64,000 nt of DNA from Hordeum vulgare subsp. vulgare (taxonomy: Eukaryota; Streptophyta; Magnoliopsida; Poales; Poaceae), in contig NC_058521.1 in the NCBI RefSeq assembly GCF_904849725.1, forward strand, positions 558,702,176-558,766,175. The letters are read 5' to 3'. The notes beneath the pieces were generated by a model, which was not told the origin of the DNA, searched no databases, and saw only the letters and a program-made list of their open reading frames with translations. The translations under genes were made by a program, and so were the position numbers. Positions 1 to 12,600 of this stretch are shown in pieces (position 1 is the first letter of the stretch; each line of letters starts with the position of its first letter).

Positions 1-3000
1 GTCAAAGGTAAAACTAATCCAGCAAGGCCGCCTGACGTGTCGATGATCCCGATAGGAGCCGCGTATCTCGTTCTCAGGACACGACAGATGGAAAAGCCTA
101 TAGGTACCAAACCTCGAGTTCCCCTGTGGTGGCCCCGCAGTCTGTCCATTTTGGACCAACACTCATGAGGAGCACTGGCCTGGGGGTTGATTAAATTATC
201 CTCGGGGTCCGGAAAGTCCCTATGCAATTTTATTAGGTGTTTAGGCAAATATAGTACCAAAGTTGGGCCTTGCCAGACCAGCTTTAATCTAAAACGAATT
301 ATCAAGGGGTCCCCATAACAACCCCGATCGTGTTAGGAGCGCTCAATTATGGAACATAACACCGGTAGCCGAAACTAAGGGGGCAAAGGTGGAACAAAAC
401 ACCAGGCTAGAAAGGCCGAGCCTTCCACCTTTTACCAAGTATATAGGTGCATTAAATCAAAATAGCATTTAATATGGTGATATAACAAGGAACCCATGTT
501 ATCACATGGAAGCAACTGCACCTGCAACTAGCAACGCTAACACAGGGTTAAGCAAGCAGTAACATAGCCAATCAGTGGTTTGCTAGGTTGAACAGTTGAA
601 GGTTTCATGGCATTATTGAGAGGCTGATATTTAACATGTGGTAGGCATCGAGACATAAACGATAGAAGCGATAAAACTAGCATGGCAATGATAGTAATGG
701 TATCTGGGGAAATGGTCATCTTGCCTGAGATCCTGCTTGGAAGAAGAACGCCTCCGTGAAGCAGACGAACCGACGTAGTCGAACGGGTCCTCACATCCGA
801 CACGCTTGCGGAACTCTATCGAGACGGGGAAAACCGGAAACAAGCATCAACACACGATATTCACCACACGATGCACAACACAAATGATGCATGGGCAGCT
901 GAACACATGCAAGACACGGCATCGCAAATCACACAATCAAACACTACACGTTAAGTGAAGTTCAATATGCAACGAGTTGCATTTTGACGAAACTCCACGT
1001 TTAATTATTTAGTTCTATCCCGATTAGGTACTCGATAATATTAAATGTGATTAAACATGGCAAGAGGTGAATCGTAATTAAACTACCTATCTAGGCATTT
1101 TAAATGAGGTTGGAAACGACATATAGCATCTCCGAGACGACCTCACATGTTAATTTACAATTCTGTCCAGATATGAACTAACACATTTAATTAGTTGTTA
1201 AACAGCAAAACAAATAGGTTCACTTGATTCTACGCGTCGTGACAAGCAATTTACACATAGAGAACATCTCCAATGGAGCTACGGATCAAAAGCTACGAGC
1301 AAAACAAGAAATCACTACAATCTGCCAAAATCAGCCACATAGCATTATCTACGCCCCACAACTACGAGCGACAAAATCCCAATATGTTCAAGCAAGGCAT
1401 GAGACGATAGAGGGCAAGAAGCACTAAAACAAACAACTAACAACAACTAGCATGTCATCATGGATCACTAGGAAAAGAAGTCACAAAATGGCTTCTTACA
1501 CACAGATTCAGAATTAATGAAAATTACACTTCATGAAAGTGCAGTTTTCGATCTGAAGGCATATTAACAGCAGCAAAATCAATAGCTACAGGACTCCAAA
1601 TGGTATGAAAATTCACAACATACTAGAGAATCACAAGGTCTACAGCTAACTCCATTGGACCAACCTCAAAAGAGCTACAGATCACAAGATAGAAGCAAAA
1701 CAAAACAGTAACAAAATATAATAGATCCCAGACTTAGAAATATTTCAGCATCTCTAAAACATCACTACTTCTAGCAACTTGAGAGCAAGCAAACCACACC
1801 TAAACATGCATTTATATTGCAACCAAAAATACCAGTGGCTAGACTAAACATCAAAGATCAACTCTCTAGTTGACAACTACCTCAAACGAAGCACGGAATA
1901 AATCCTACGAAAAAGAAAAGAGGGCAACATGACAAAATATCGCGCAAACTAACTTGCTCAAAAGCTAAAACTAATTGCACACACAAATCATATGGATTTC
2001 TCTACCCCGAAAACATATAAAATATGTGGGGTTGCGCAACAAACATATTGCCACACGTAAATGCAAGATAAAGTCCTAAGCACGGAAAATAAACTAGCGG
2101 CAAATCCCTAAGCGCAAAAATACCAACGGATACTCTAAAAAACATGGAAAAGAGGTTCCTAAAAGATGGACATTTCTACTACGGCATACGATCTATACGA
2201 ACACGCGCGGAAAATAAATGTGGGCACTATCCTATTGAGACAGCATGTAAATCTATGCTTACGACACGCTAAACAACGTCAAATAATTATGCAAGTTGTG
2301 AAATCGTATTCTACGTGCAAAACTACCCCAAAACCATATACAATACGCCTCGATCCTACTAACGGTTTAAAAGATACAGGCATTTTATTATTTAGCTAAT
2401 TCTTGAAAATAACTAAATCGAAAACGCCAATAAAACCTACTGGGCCGGACGCGGGGCGGGGCCCAAGAGGGAGGCGAGCGCTGCGCTCGTTGATCTTCTC
2501 GCTGGCTACCGAGCTTGAGCCATGGCGCCAGCGGATCTGGCAGTTGCTGCGGCTGGCGAGCTCCGACACGAGCAAGGGGCAGCCGATGGGAGCGGGAAGG
2601 GCACGAGGTGGACTGAAAGGCGGCGGCGGCTCGGCTTGCTGCCGGCCCTCGGGTAGACCTGGCTCGGGGACTTCCCTCGGGCAGCTCGCACGGCGGGAAG
2701 ACGGAGCTGATGAAGGTGGCCGGAGCTCCGGGCTGTGGGGCGGCCTCCGGCGACGGCAGGGCTGCTACGGGGGCTGGCCGCCCGGGAAGGCGGCGGAAGG
2801 AGGCGGCGGCTCGACGGGGAAGGCGCGGTGAGACACGGTAGGTGGCTGGAAGGTGGGGCTCGAGAGCGGCGGCAGATCTGGGCTCGGTTGGGCCCGATCT
2901 GGGCCTGGCGGGCCCGGCGGCTGTGCAGAGGGGGAGGGAGGAGAGAGAGTGGGTGGATTAGGGTTTCGGGGTAGGTGGGCGCGGTTCTCGAGGCAGGGGG

Positions 3001-3595
3001 TTGCTGTCCCAAAATAAGAGGGGGTCTATTTATAGACAAATGGGGGGCTAGGTTAGCCGGAATTTCGTTCCGGATCCATCTGTGCTGTCGGATTCGGACG
3101 ATTCCGAACGCGGGAACGGGTATGTGTCCGTGTAGGGTAGTTTCCGGAGACGAGAGGGACAACGGGCGGTGCGGCAACGATTTTTAAAACACCGACAACC
3201 GTCCGACGAATAACCGAAGACGATGCCGCTACGGTCGACCGTTCGGGTACCAGACGGACTCCGATTGCGAACAAACTCGACAGGCGGCCTAGCTATAACT
3301 AATTACGACCGCATGCCAAGTTTCACCCCGATCAGAGAAAGTTTTACGCACACTTTTGAAAACAAGGTTTGACGATCCCGCGGGCGCGGGCGAGTGCAGT
3401 CGGGCTCAGAACGGACAACGACGAGAACCGAGAACTAACAACGGATGCAAGTTTTGAAAGCTGGCGGCAACGGGATGCCGATGCAATACTGATGATGCGC
3501 ATGAATGCGATGATGAATGCGACAGACAAACGTACCACATGACGAAAACGGAAATAAAGGGGAATCTTCTGGAACGTCGGTCTCGGGCTGTCACA
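1..3595 (-). repeat. Left (3') LTR of the Sukkula-type element, partial
   Basis: Base 1 corresponds to base 7803 of the right LTR, so about 949 bp of this LTR lie before the window. Bases 1 to about 2445 appear identical to 7803 to about 10247 at a constant offset of 7802. From about 2446 to 3595 the two copies differ by many substitutions and several indels, including a 176-bp deletion here at 2441-2447. The copy ends in ...GGGCTGTCACA at 3595. Confidence 0.9.
3026..3035 (-). promoter_or_regulatory. TATA box of left Sukkula-type LTR
   Basis: The minus strand reads CTATAAATAG in an otherwise GC-rich setting. It places U3 at about 3035-3595 and R/U5 to its left, in agreement with the minus orientation given by the PBS. 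The same site is kept in the right LTR at 10971-10980. Confidence 0.6.
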
Positions 3596-6500
3596 ACTCT
3601 CCTACACTAGAAGAGGATCTCGCCCCGAGATCCAAGAATGAAAGGGGGGAGGAAGAGAAAGAACAAGAGGTAAAATTTAGTCGCTTCTTTGACAAACGAG
3701 TGAAACCAATGATCCTTGAAGGTTGCAAGGCGATGAGGAATGATATGAGAAACAAACAAGAATTCACGGAAAATTTCGGCAGCACTTCGGTAGGAAAATG
3801 GGACAAAAAATTCGATAAGATGGGACAAATAGACAATATTCATAACAATCAACTACATAGAACAAGGGAACACCATGATCTTGATAGAACAACAAGATTG
3901 ACCCAAAAGAGCAATATCACAATGCCTCCGGAACAATAGAATAGGAACTAGCTCATACGGAAGAAGAGAATGAAGAAAGAATGACAACTACTAACTCCAA
4001 TGAACTTGGCAATCATCCTTGCAAGAAGAATTGAACGGAGTTGTTGGAAAAACAACAATGAAAAGAACAAGATAGTAGTGGGCTTATGGACACCTTTCAA
4101 ACTAATGAAGTGACAACCAGCCACTAACAGAAACAAAGATTGTTTGGGAGAAACAAGATATGAACAATTTCTTACACCAAGAGGATACATTGAGAACTTG
4201 GATTAATGACAAGCACCATGATAGCAACAATCCATAGGAAAAGCTTTAGGTGAAAACTAAGCCAAGATAGCTCAATGAAGAAATGATGGGTTGCAAATAT
4301 CTCATGATCATAGAATTGGTGGTTTTAATTATCTCATACTTGAAAGGAAGTCTCTTCGATGCTCCTACACTAACAAGAATGTTATAACACCACCTCACAT
4401 GTTAAAGGAGGAAGAATTGCACTCTGAAATGCAAGAGAAAGGCTACTTGAGGTTCTCCAACAAGAATCTTGAAGAACACTTGAGAATGAATTGATATCAT
4501 GAGCCGCTCCGGAAGAAGAATTGAAATATCTTGGAAGAAGGAAGAACAAGAATAAGAATTTATGCTCATCCTTCATCAAATTAAATTGATGACAAGCAAC
4601 GGATTTAGCATACAGCTTATTCCTCTTGAAAGAATCTTGAAGAGACAAAGAGATAAGCGCCACTTGAGGCATAATTGAAGGAAGCACCGGTAAGAATTCA
4701 CAATTGAATGGAAACACCACGAATTAATGGAGATACATAAGAATGAAGAGATCATAAGCCACTTGAGAGAACACTAGAACAAGGCACCAGATAAACGAGA
4801 GACGACGAAGAGGCAACAACTGAGAAGAATTGAGGATGAAAGCTACAAGCTGAGAACGAAGAATCTTCAGAAATGATGGCCTTCGGAGGATCGAGAATGA
4901 AAACAACTCAAAAAAGCACCGGATAGCAAGAAAAGGGATTACTCATGACTGGAACAATTAAGATGATGGCACCAAGCTGAAATGATTAATCTCCAAGAGA
5001 ATGAACCAAGATTGAGAGAAACACTCCTTCGAATCTTCAATGGAGAAAAAGACGAGAAGAACCCCACCAGGAATAACCGAGACACTCCGGAATAAAGAAG
5101 AATGCAAGGTTGAGCCAACTATGAGAATTAATTCAAATATAACTTGAAGAATTAAATATGACTGATGGAAATCATACTTACGTCATAGTTGAAAGAATCA
5201 GAGATCTCCGGGAAAGATTACAAAAGCCAGATAAGATCCTGGGAAAGAACCTGTGGGTTATGGGCCCACTCAAAGAAATCACCGTTAGAAAAGATTGCTT
5301 AGAAGAGAGATATTGCACCGGTATGAAGAGAACTAGATGAGGTTAGCACCTCGAAATAATTAAAGAATTGAGAACAAGAATTTACTGGGATATCTTCAAC
5401 ACTCCGGATAGAAAAGAGAGGAATGAATAAACAAGAAAGGTTGATAAGAATTTCCAACATGGGGAAGAATTACAAGGATGAATAGGATATAACGAACACG
5501 AATAATTAAATTGAATTCGTCGGGAAAGATGACAAGATTGAATAAAGATGAACACGAAGCTCCTGAGAATCTTCACAATGAATCACCGGTTACGAAAGGA
5601 AGAAGAGATAACAGAAGTCTCAATGAAAATAAAGGCACTTGGATGAAATCCAATCACCGAAGAAAAGGGCGGGAGGGCGGGGAAAAACAAAGATGACTTG
5701 GGACAGATGAGATGAACTTCGGAAAGAAATGAGAGATTGATCTTGCAAAATTGGAGAGGACAGAATTCACTTGAAGAGAAGCACACTGGTTGGAAAAGAA
5801 TTGACAAGATGACTCCGGTTAAAAAGAATTGATAAGACCACTGATAAAGCAAAAGAATTTGCATTCCCATAAAATACGAGAACACCTCTTGGAAGGATAT
5901 GAATTCACCACTTGACATCGAAGCAACTCGAATTACCATATTCCAACAAAACAAAGGTGAGGCTTATGAAACAAGCCAGAACAAACTCATGAGAAAGATT
6001 TCGTTCGATATTTTCGTGGACAGGATCGCACGGGCTCGAACCTTACAGTAGCCATCAAGTGCAAGGCAGTGCACCCAACATACGAAGCGTCCCTGAGTCG
6101 TAGCAAGCTACAAGGACTCTTTAAGACCCAACGAGAACTGCTGTAAGTCGACCGTCAACAAACGAATCCACTAGATGTCAAACCCCAACCTAACATCATG
6201 CATTTGATGGAAGATTGTCCTATAAGTAACTACCTGAATTCCCACCTAAGAATTCTCGAAATATCTGGTCATGCAATCTGGTACACGGATACAAGGAGTA
6301 ATATCACACAACTCATATACTAACCCGTCACCTGTATCACATCCGTCAACACACGGCCAGAATCTCGGACCTTCATCTACAATAGACCCTCATGATCACA
6401 ACAATACAAAGTATGGCAGTACTCCCGAACAATCTGCACCAGTACTGGGGACATCGGGGTTATCTCGCCACTACTAGTATTGAAGCAATTACGAACATCC

Positions 6501-6853
6501 TTCGTTCTTAGATACTCAGAAATCTGAATGATAACGATGTGCTCGAGAATCCCCTGGAGCTCAACTCCCCGGAAGAAAATCAAGTCAGACAGGAGGCATC
6601 AAGACAGAACTCCGTCACATCGGCATCATACAGATCCCAAAAATATCCGCCTCATCCTAAAAAAAATTGAGTGAGAAGAGGAGCAGAATAAAATTATTAT
6701 GTCAGGATTCCTCACCATAACATAGAAGAGGAGAAAAAAGAATCCTACTCTTCGATATATAACTAGACTCAGATAGTTTTTCACTAGACTCGACTCGACC
6801 AAGTTCAAATCAATCAAGGGGGCTCCTAGGTCGGTACTGCTCTGATACCAACT
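3596..6853 (-). mobile_element. Non-coding internal domain of the Sukkula-type LARD
   Basis: This 3.26-kb interior holds no ORF that resembles gag, protease, RT or integrase; the longest frames are about 120-140 codons with no recognisable motif. The plus strand is strongly purine-rich with endless variants of GAAGAA, TTGAAG and AAGAATT, so the element's RNA (minus strand) would be pyrimidine-rich. This is the expected character of a LARD, whose interior is thought to be kept as structured RNA for packaging rather than for coding. The purine-poor edge at 3596-3605 reads as a short polypurine tract (TAGGAGAGT) on the minus strand directly before the 3' LTR. Confidence 0.8.
6839..6850 (-). other. 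Primer binding site (initiator Met-tRNA) of the Sukkula-type element
   Basis: The minus strand reads TGGTATCAGAGC, the classic PBS complementary to the 3' end of plant initiator Met-tRNA. It is three bases from the LTR edge at 6854. It sets the element's orientation and makes the right-hand LTR the 5' LTR. Confidence 0.92.
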
Positions 6854-7154
6854 TGTCACGCCCAAGATGCGACCCTATCCTCAATTTGGCATGAGGTCCT
6901 CATTAGGGATAGAAGCGTATCTCGTCGTGTCGCAAGAATGGATATCGTTACAAGTACATGTACTGAAAAGAAGAGATATATATATAGAATTGGCTTACAC
7001 TCGCCACAAGCTACATCAGATTCACATCAGTACAATACGTAGTCATCATGATGAAGAGCAGGGTCCGACTACGAACAAAAACAAACGAGAAAAGAAGAAC
7101 GACGTCCATCCTTGCTATCCCAGGTTGCCGGCCTGGAACCCATCCTAGATCGAT

Positions 7155-7176
7155 GAAGAAGAAGAAGAAGAAGAAG
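7155..7176. repeat. GAA trinucleotide microsatellite
   Basis: About seven uninterrupted GAA units inside the right Sukkula-type LTR. The matching place in the left LTR lies outside the window. Confidence 0.8.
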
Positions 7177-10100
7177 CAACTCCAAATGAACAATCAATGC
7201 GCTCGCGTCAAGTAACCTTTACCTGTACCTGCAACTGGTGGTGTAGTAGTCTGTGAGCCATAGGGGACTCAGCAATCTCATTTCCAAAGGTATCAAGACT
7301 AGCAAAGCTTAATGGATGAGGAAAGGTTAAGTGGTGAGGTTGCAGCAGCGGCTAAGCATATATTTGGTGGCTAAACTTACGAGTACAAGAAATAAGAGGG
7401 GGAAGATCTACGCATAGCGGACGTGACTACTAATGATCAAATGAATTATCCTGAACACCTACCTACGTCAGGCATAACCCCACCGTGTCCTTGATCAGAG
7501 AAGGAACTCACGAAAGAGAAAATCACGGTTACGCACACAGTTGTCATATTTTAAATAATTAACTTCAAGTTATCTAGAACCAGTGTTAAACAAAGTTTCC
7601 ACGTTGCCACATAACCGCGGGCATGACTTTCCGAAAAGATTTAACCCTGCAGGGGTGCTCCAACTAGTCCATCACAAATTACCACAAGCCGTATAGAAAT
7701 CCTCAATCACGAAGCTCGCGATCTCGTCGGATTCCCTAGTGGAAAACCTCAACTCTGAGATTACCCAAAGCATCACCGAAATCCCGATGCACAAGATATC
7801 TCGTCAAAGGTAAAACTAATCCAGCAAGGCCGCCTGACGTGTCGATGATCCCGATAGGAGCCGCGTATCTCGTTCTCAGGACACGACAGATGGAAAAGCC
7901 TATAGGTACCAAACCTCGAGTTCCCCTGTGGTGGCCCCGCAGTCTGTCCATTTTGGACCAACACTCATGAGGAGCACTGGCCTGGGGGTTGATTAAATTA
8001 TCCTCGGGGTCCGGAAAGTCCCTATGCAATTTTATTAGGTGTTTAGGCAAATATAGTACCAAAGTTGGGCCTTGCCAGACCAGCTTTAATCTAAAACGAA
8101 TTATCAAGGGGTCCCCATAACAACCCCGATCGTGTTAGGAGCGCTCAATTATGGAACATAACACCGGTAGCCGAAACTAAGGGGGCAAAGGTGGAACAAA
8201 ACACCAGGCTAGAAAGGCCGAGCCTTCCACCTTTTACCAAGTATATAGGTGCATTAAATCAAAATAGCATTTAATATGGTGATATAACAAGGAACCCATG
8301 TTATCACATGGAAGCAACTGCACCTGCAACTAGCAACGCTAACACAGGGTTAAGCAAGCAGTAACATAGCCAATCAGTGGTTTGCTAGGTTGAACAGTTG
8401 AAGGTTTCATGGCATTATTGAGAGGCTGATATTTAACATGTGGTAGGCATCGAGACATAAACGATAGAAGCGATAAAACTAGCATGGCAATGATAGTAAT
8501 GGTATCTGGGGAAATGGTCATCTTGCCTGAGATCCTGCTTGGAAGAAGAACGCCTCCGTGAAGCAGACGAACCGACGTAGTCGAACGGGTCCTCACATCC
8601 GACACGCTTGCGGAACTCTATCGAGACGGGGAAAACCGGAAACAAGCATCAACACACGATATTCACCACACGATGCACAACACAAATGATGCATGGGCAG
8701 CTGAACACATGCAAGACACGGCATCGCAAATCACACAATCAAACACTACACGTTAAGTGAAGTTCAATATGCAACGAGTTGCATTTTGACGAAACTCCAC
8801 GTTTAATTATTTAGTTCTATCCCGATTAGGTACTCGATAATATTAAATGTGATTAAACATGGCAAGAGGTGAATCGTAATTAAACTACCTATCTAGGCAT
8901 TTTAAATGAGGTTGGAAACGACATATAGCATCTCCGAGACGACCTCACATGTTAATTTACAATTCTGTCCAGATATGAACTAACACATTTAATTAGTTGT
9001 TAAACAGCAAAACAAATAGGTTCACTTGATTCTACGCGTCGTGACAAGCAATTTACACATAGAGAACATCTCCAATGGAGCTACGGATCAAAAGCTACGA
9101 GCAAAACAAGAAATCACTACAATCTGCCAAAATCAGCCACATAGCATTATCTACGCCCCACAACTACGAGCGACAAAATCCCAATATGTTCAAGCAAGGC
9201 ATGAGACGATAGAGGGCAAGAAGCACTAAAACAAACAACTAACAACAACTAGCATGTCATCATGGATCACTAGGAAAAGAAGTCACAAAATGGCTTCTTA
9301 CACACAGATTCAGAATTAATGAAAATTACACTTCATGAAAGTGCAGTTTTCGATCTGAAGGCATATTAACAGCAGCAAAATCAATAGCTACAGGACTCCA
9401 AATGGTATGAAAATTCACAACATACTAGAGAATCACAAGGTCTACAGCTAACTCCATTGGACCAACCTCAAAAGAGCTACAGATCACAAGATAGAAGCAA
9501 AACAAAACAGTAACAAAATATAATAGATCCCAGACTTAGAAATATTTCAGCATCTCTAAAACATCACTACTTCTAGCAACTTGAGAGCAAGCAAACCACA
9601 CCTAAACATGCATTTATATTGCAACCAAAAATACCAGTGGCTAGACTAAACATCAAAGATCAACTCTCTAGTTGACAACTACCTCAAACGAAGCACGGAA
9701 TAAATCCTACGAAAAAGAAAAGAGGGCAACATGACAAAATATCGCGCAAACTAACTTGCTCAAAAGCTAAAACTAATTGCACACACAAATCATATGGATT
9801 TCTCTACCCCGAAAACATATAAAATATGTGGGGTTGCGCAACAAACATATTGCCACACGTAAATGCAAGATAAAGTCCTAAGCACGGAAAATAAACTAGC
9901 GGCAAATCCCTAAGCGCAAAAATACCAACGGATACTCTAAAAAACATGGAAAAGAGGTTCCTAAAAGATGGACATTTCTACTACGGCATACGATCTATAC
10001 GAACACGCGCGGAAAATAAATGTGGGCACTATCCTATTGAGACAGCATGTAAATCTATGCTTACGACACGCTAAACAACGTCAAATAATTATGCAAGTTG

Positions 10101-10970
10101 TGAAATCGTATTCTACGTGCAAAACTACCCCAAAACCATATACAATACGCCTCGATCCTACTAACGGTTTAAAAGATACAGGCATTTTATTATTTAGCTA
10201 ATTCTTGAAAATAACTAAATCGAAAACGCCAATAAAACCTATTGGGCCGAAAAGGTGGGCGCTACATAGATATCATGCACAGGGGGGAGGAATAGAGGCT
10301 CACCTCGGGAAAAAGGCCTCTTGGGCCGGTCTGGTGCAGCAGAGGTAGAGTGGGCCTCGGGGGTGAACCGGCCTGTGCCTGGCGGAGCAGCTGGGCCGGC
10401 TCGGGGGTGCTGGCCGACTGGGCCGGACGCGGGGCGGGGCCCAAGAGGGAGGCGAGCGCTGCGCTCGTCGATCTTCTCGCTGGCTGCCGAGCTTGAGCAT
10501 GACGCCGGCGGATCTGGCAGTTGTTGCGGGTGGCGAGCTCCGACAGGAGCAAGGGGAAGCCGACGGGAGCGGGCAGGGCACGAGGTGGACTGAAAGGCGG
10601 CGGCGGCTCGGCTTGCTGCCGACCCTCGGGTAGACCTGGCTCGGGGACTTCCCTTGGGCAGCTCACACGGCGGGACGACGGAGCTGACGAAGGTGGCCGG
10701 AGCTCCGGGCTGCGGGGCGGCCTCCGGCGACGGCAGGGCTGCTACGGGGGCTGGCCGCCCGGGCAGGCGGCGGAAGGAGGCGGCGGCTTGACGGGGAAAG
10801 CGCGGTGAGACACGGGAGGTGGCTGGAAGGCGGGGCTCGCGAGCGGCGGCGGATCTGGGCTCGGCTGCGTAAAGGGGGGAGGGAGGAGAGAGAGTGGGTG
10901 GATTAGGGTTTCGGGGTAGGTGGGCGCGGTTCCCAAGGCAAGGGGTTGCTGTCCCAAAATAAGAGTGGGT

Positions 10971-10980
10971 CTATTTATAG
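10971..10980 (-). promoter_or_regulatory. TATA box of right (5') Sukkula-type LTR
   Basis: Minus strand CTATAAATAG, identical to the left LTR site. As this is the 5' LTR, transcription from here would run leftward through the PBS at 6839 into the interior. Confidence 0.6.
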
Positions 10981-11528
10981 ACAAATGGGGGGCTAGGTTA
11001 GCCGGAATTTCATTCCGGATCCATCCGTGCTGTCGGATTCGGACGATTCCGAACGCGGGAACGGGTACGTGTTCGTGTAGGGTAGTTTCCGGAGACGAGA
11101 GGGAAAACGGGCGGCGCGGCAACGATTTTTAAAACACCGACAACCGTCCGACGAATAACCGAAGACGGTGCCGCTACGGTCGACCGTTCGGGTACCAGAC
11201 GGACTCCGATTGCGACGAAACTCGACAGGCGGCCTAGCTATAACTAACTACGACCGCATGCCAAGTTTCACCCCAATCAGAGAAAGTTTTACGTACACTT
11301 TTGAAAACAAGGTTTGACGATGCCGCGGGCGCGTGCGAGTGCGGTCGGGCTCAGAACGGACAACGACGAGAACCGACAACTAACAACGGATGCAAGTTTT
11401 GAAAACTGGCGGCAACGGGATGCCGATGCAATGCTGATGATGCGCATGAATGCGACAGACAAACGTACCACACGACGAAAACAGAAATAAAGGGGAATCT
11501 TCTTGAACGTCGGTCTCGGGCTGTCACA

Positions 11529-12165
11529 GCATGCCAACAATAACACCATTTTGGTTTTAGCTCGTGATTTCCTTCCCACTTGTATTAAGGACTTGCCTAG
11601 TACCTCTGTTTGTACATCATGTAAATTAGGCAAGCAGCCACGGCTGCCTTTTCCACATTCAATATCAAGAACTAGTGCTCCTTTCCAATTGATTCACTGT
11701 GACTTGTGGACTTCACCGGTTCTTAGCTTTTCCGGTTTTCAGTACTACCTTGTCCTCTTAGATGATTATACACACTACTCGTGCACGTTCCCGATGCAAA
11801 ACAAATCTGACACCGCCGACACCACCTCTCGCTTTTTGACATACATGCTCATGCAATTTCGTGTTCCCATCCAATGCATGCAATGCGACAACAGCGGCGA
11901 GTTCCTCACCTCCTCCATATGCGACCTCTTCTCTAGCCATGATGCCTTGTTCCGCCTTTCGTGCCCACACACCTCCCCACAAAATGGGAAGGCCGAACTT
12001 CTCATCTGGACCACAAACGACATTCTTCGTGTCCTCATCCACGCTAGTCTTCCGCCTCCGTTTTGGGTAGAGGCACTTCACACCGCCACTTACATCCTAA
12101 ACCGGTGTCCCTCGTCAGCCATCAACTTCGCCACCCCTGCTTTCTTCTCCTCGGCCAACACCTGA
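11529..12165 (+). pseudogene. Copia integrase remnant
   Basis: The frame begins inside the pre-integrase finger (CTSCKLGKQ) and runs through the integrase core. The catalytic set is visible: first Asp in LIHCDLW, second in MQCDNSGEF, and Glu in QNGKAE. Normal copia sequence has DNGGEF at the second site, so the family signature is slightly altered. The apparent ATG at 11503 is in the Sukkula LTR and is not the element's own start. The frame ends at 12165, after which a deletion joins to RT sequence in another frame. Confidence 0.8.
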
Positions 12166-12253
12166 TGTATGATCATATGTGCATCTTTGGTTGCTTGTGC
12201 TTCCCTAACACCATGCTACCAGCCAACAAAAGCTTGCCGCCAGGTCCTGAGTC

Positions 12254-12600
12254 TTGTCGCCGGCAAGTCATGCCCATTCATCAGTGGACGTCAAGAACGC
12301 TTTCCTCCACGGTCATCTTACTGAGACCGTGTATAGCCACCAGCCATCCGGATTTGTCGACGCTTCTTCACCATCTCACGTGTGCCGGCTTAACCGTTCC
12401 CTATATGGTCTCAAGCAGGTGCCTCGGGCGTGGTTTACTCGGTTCACCTCCTACCTGTAGACGCTCGTCTTCTCGGCGTCGCGGTTGGACTTGTCGCTCT
12501 TCATCCTTCGCCGTGGTGATCACCTCGCCTACCTGCTGTTGTACGTCGACGACATCATCCTCGCGCCAGCTCCACCGCTTTGCTCGACTCCGTCGTCCAT
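12254..12600 (+). pseudogene. Copia reverse transcriptase remnant, N-terminal part
   Basis: Broken RT. The motif SVDVKNAFLHG carries the first catalytic Asp, followed by RSLYGLKQVPRAW. The YVDD box is readable at 12542-12553 in a neighbouring frame (LLYVDDIILA). A stop after FTSYL and frame changes separate these pieces from the RNase H frame that follows. Confidence 0.78.

Larger units (their letters stand above)
1..11528 (-). mobile_element. Sukkula-type LARD LTR retrotransposon (left end outside window)
   Basis: Seen: two long direct repeats (1-3595 and 6854-11528) around a 3,258-bp internal segment without gag or pol. The LTR edges are TGTCACGCCC at 6854 and GGGCTGTCACA ending at 11528. 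On the minus strand the LTR therefore begins TGTGACAGCC and ends GGGCGTGACA. A PBS complementary to initiator Met-tRNA lies beside the right LTR, which fixes minus orientation. Known: LARDs of Triticeae, such as Sukkula, have about 4.5-5 kb LTRs and about 3.5 kb non-coding interiors. The LTR edge at 6855-6879 agrees, from memory, with the published Sukkula IRAP primer site. Inferred: a non-autonomous element moved by a gypsy relative. It lies inside an older copia element; the five bases after it are gcatg, and the matching left duplication lies outside the window. Confidence 0.88.
6854..11528 (-). repeat. Right (5') LTR of the Sukkula-type element, complete, 4,675 bp
   Basis: Complete LTR with TG...CA ends on the minus strand. 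It keeps the 176-bp segment between two TGGGCCG repeats (10243 and 10419) that is missing from the left LTR. It contains a (GAA)n microsatellite near 7155-7176, an AT-rich half (about 7800-10240) and a GC-rich half (about 10250-10900) next to the promoter. ORFs within it are antisense or compositional. Confidence 0.9.

Noticed and set aside
537..2399. Small frames repeated in both Sukkula LTRs (537, 1224, 2166 and copies at +7802)
   Set aside because: Their conservation only reflects LTR identity. No coding motif or codon bias.
2403..3177. Frames of 142 and 223 codons in the GC-rich part of the Sukkula LTR (both strands)
   Set aside because: They overlap each other on opposite strands, change length in the other LTR through indels, and resemble no family; a GC-rich LTR makes such frames by chance.
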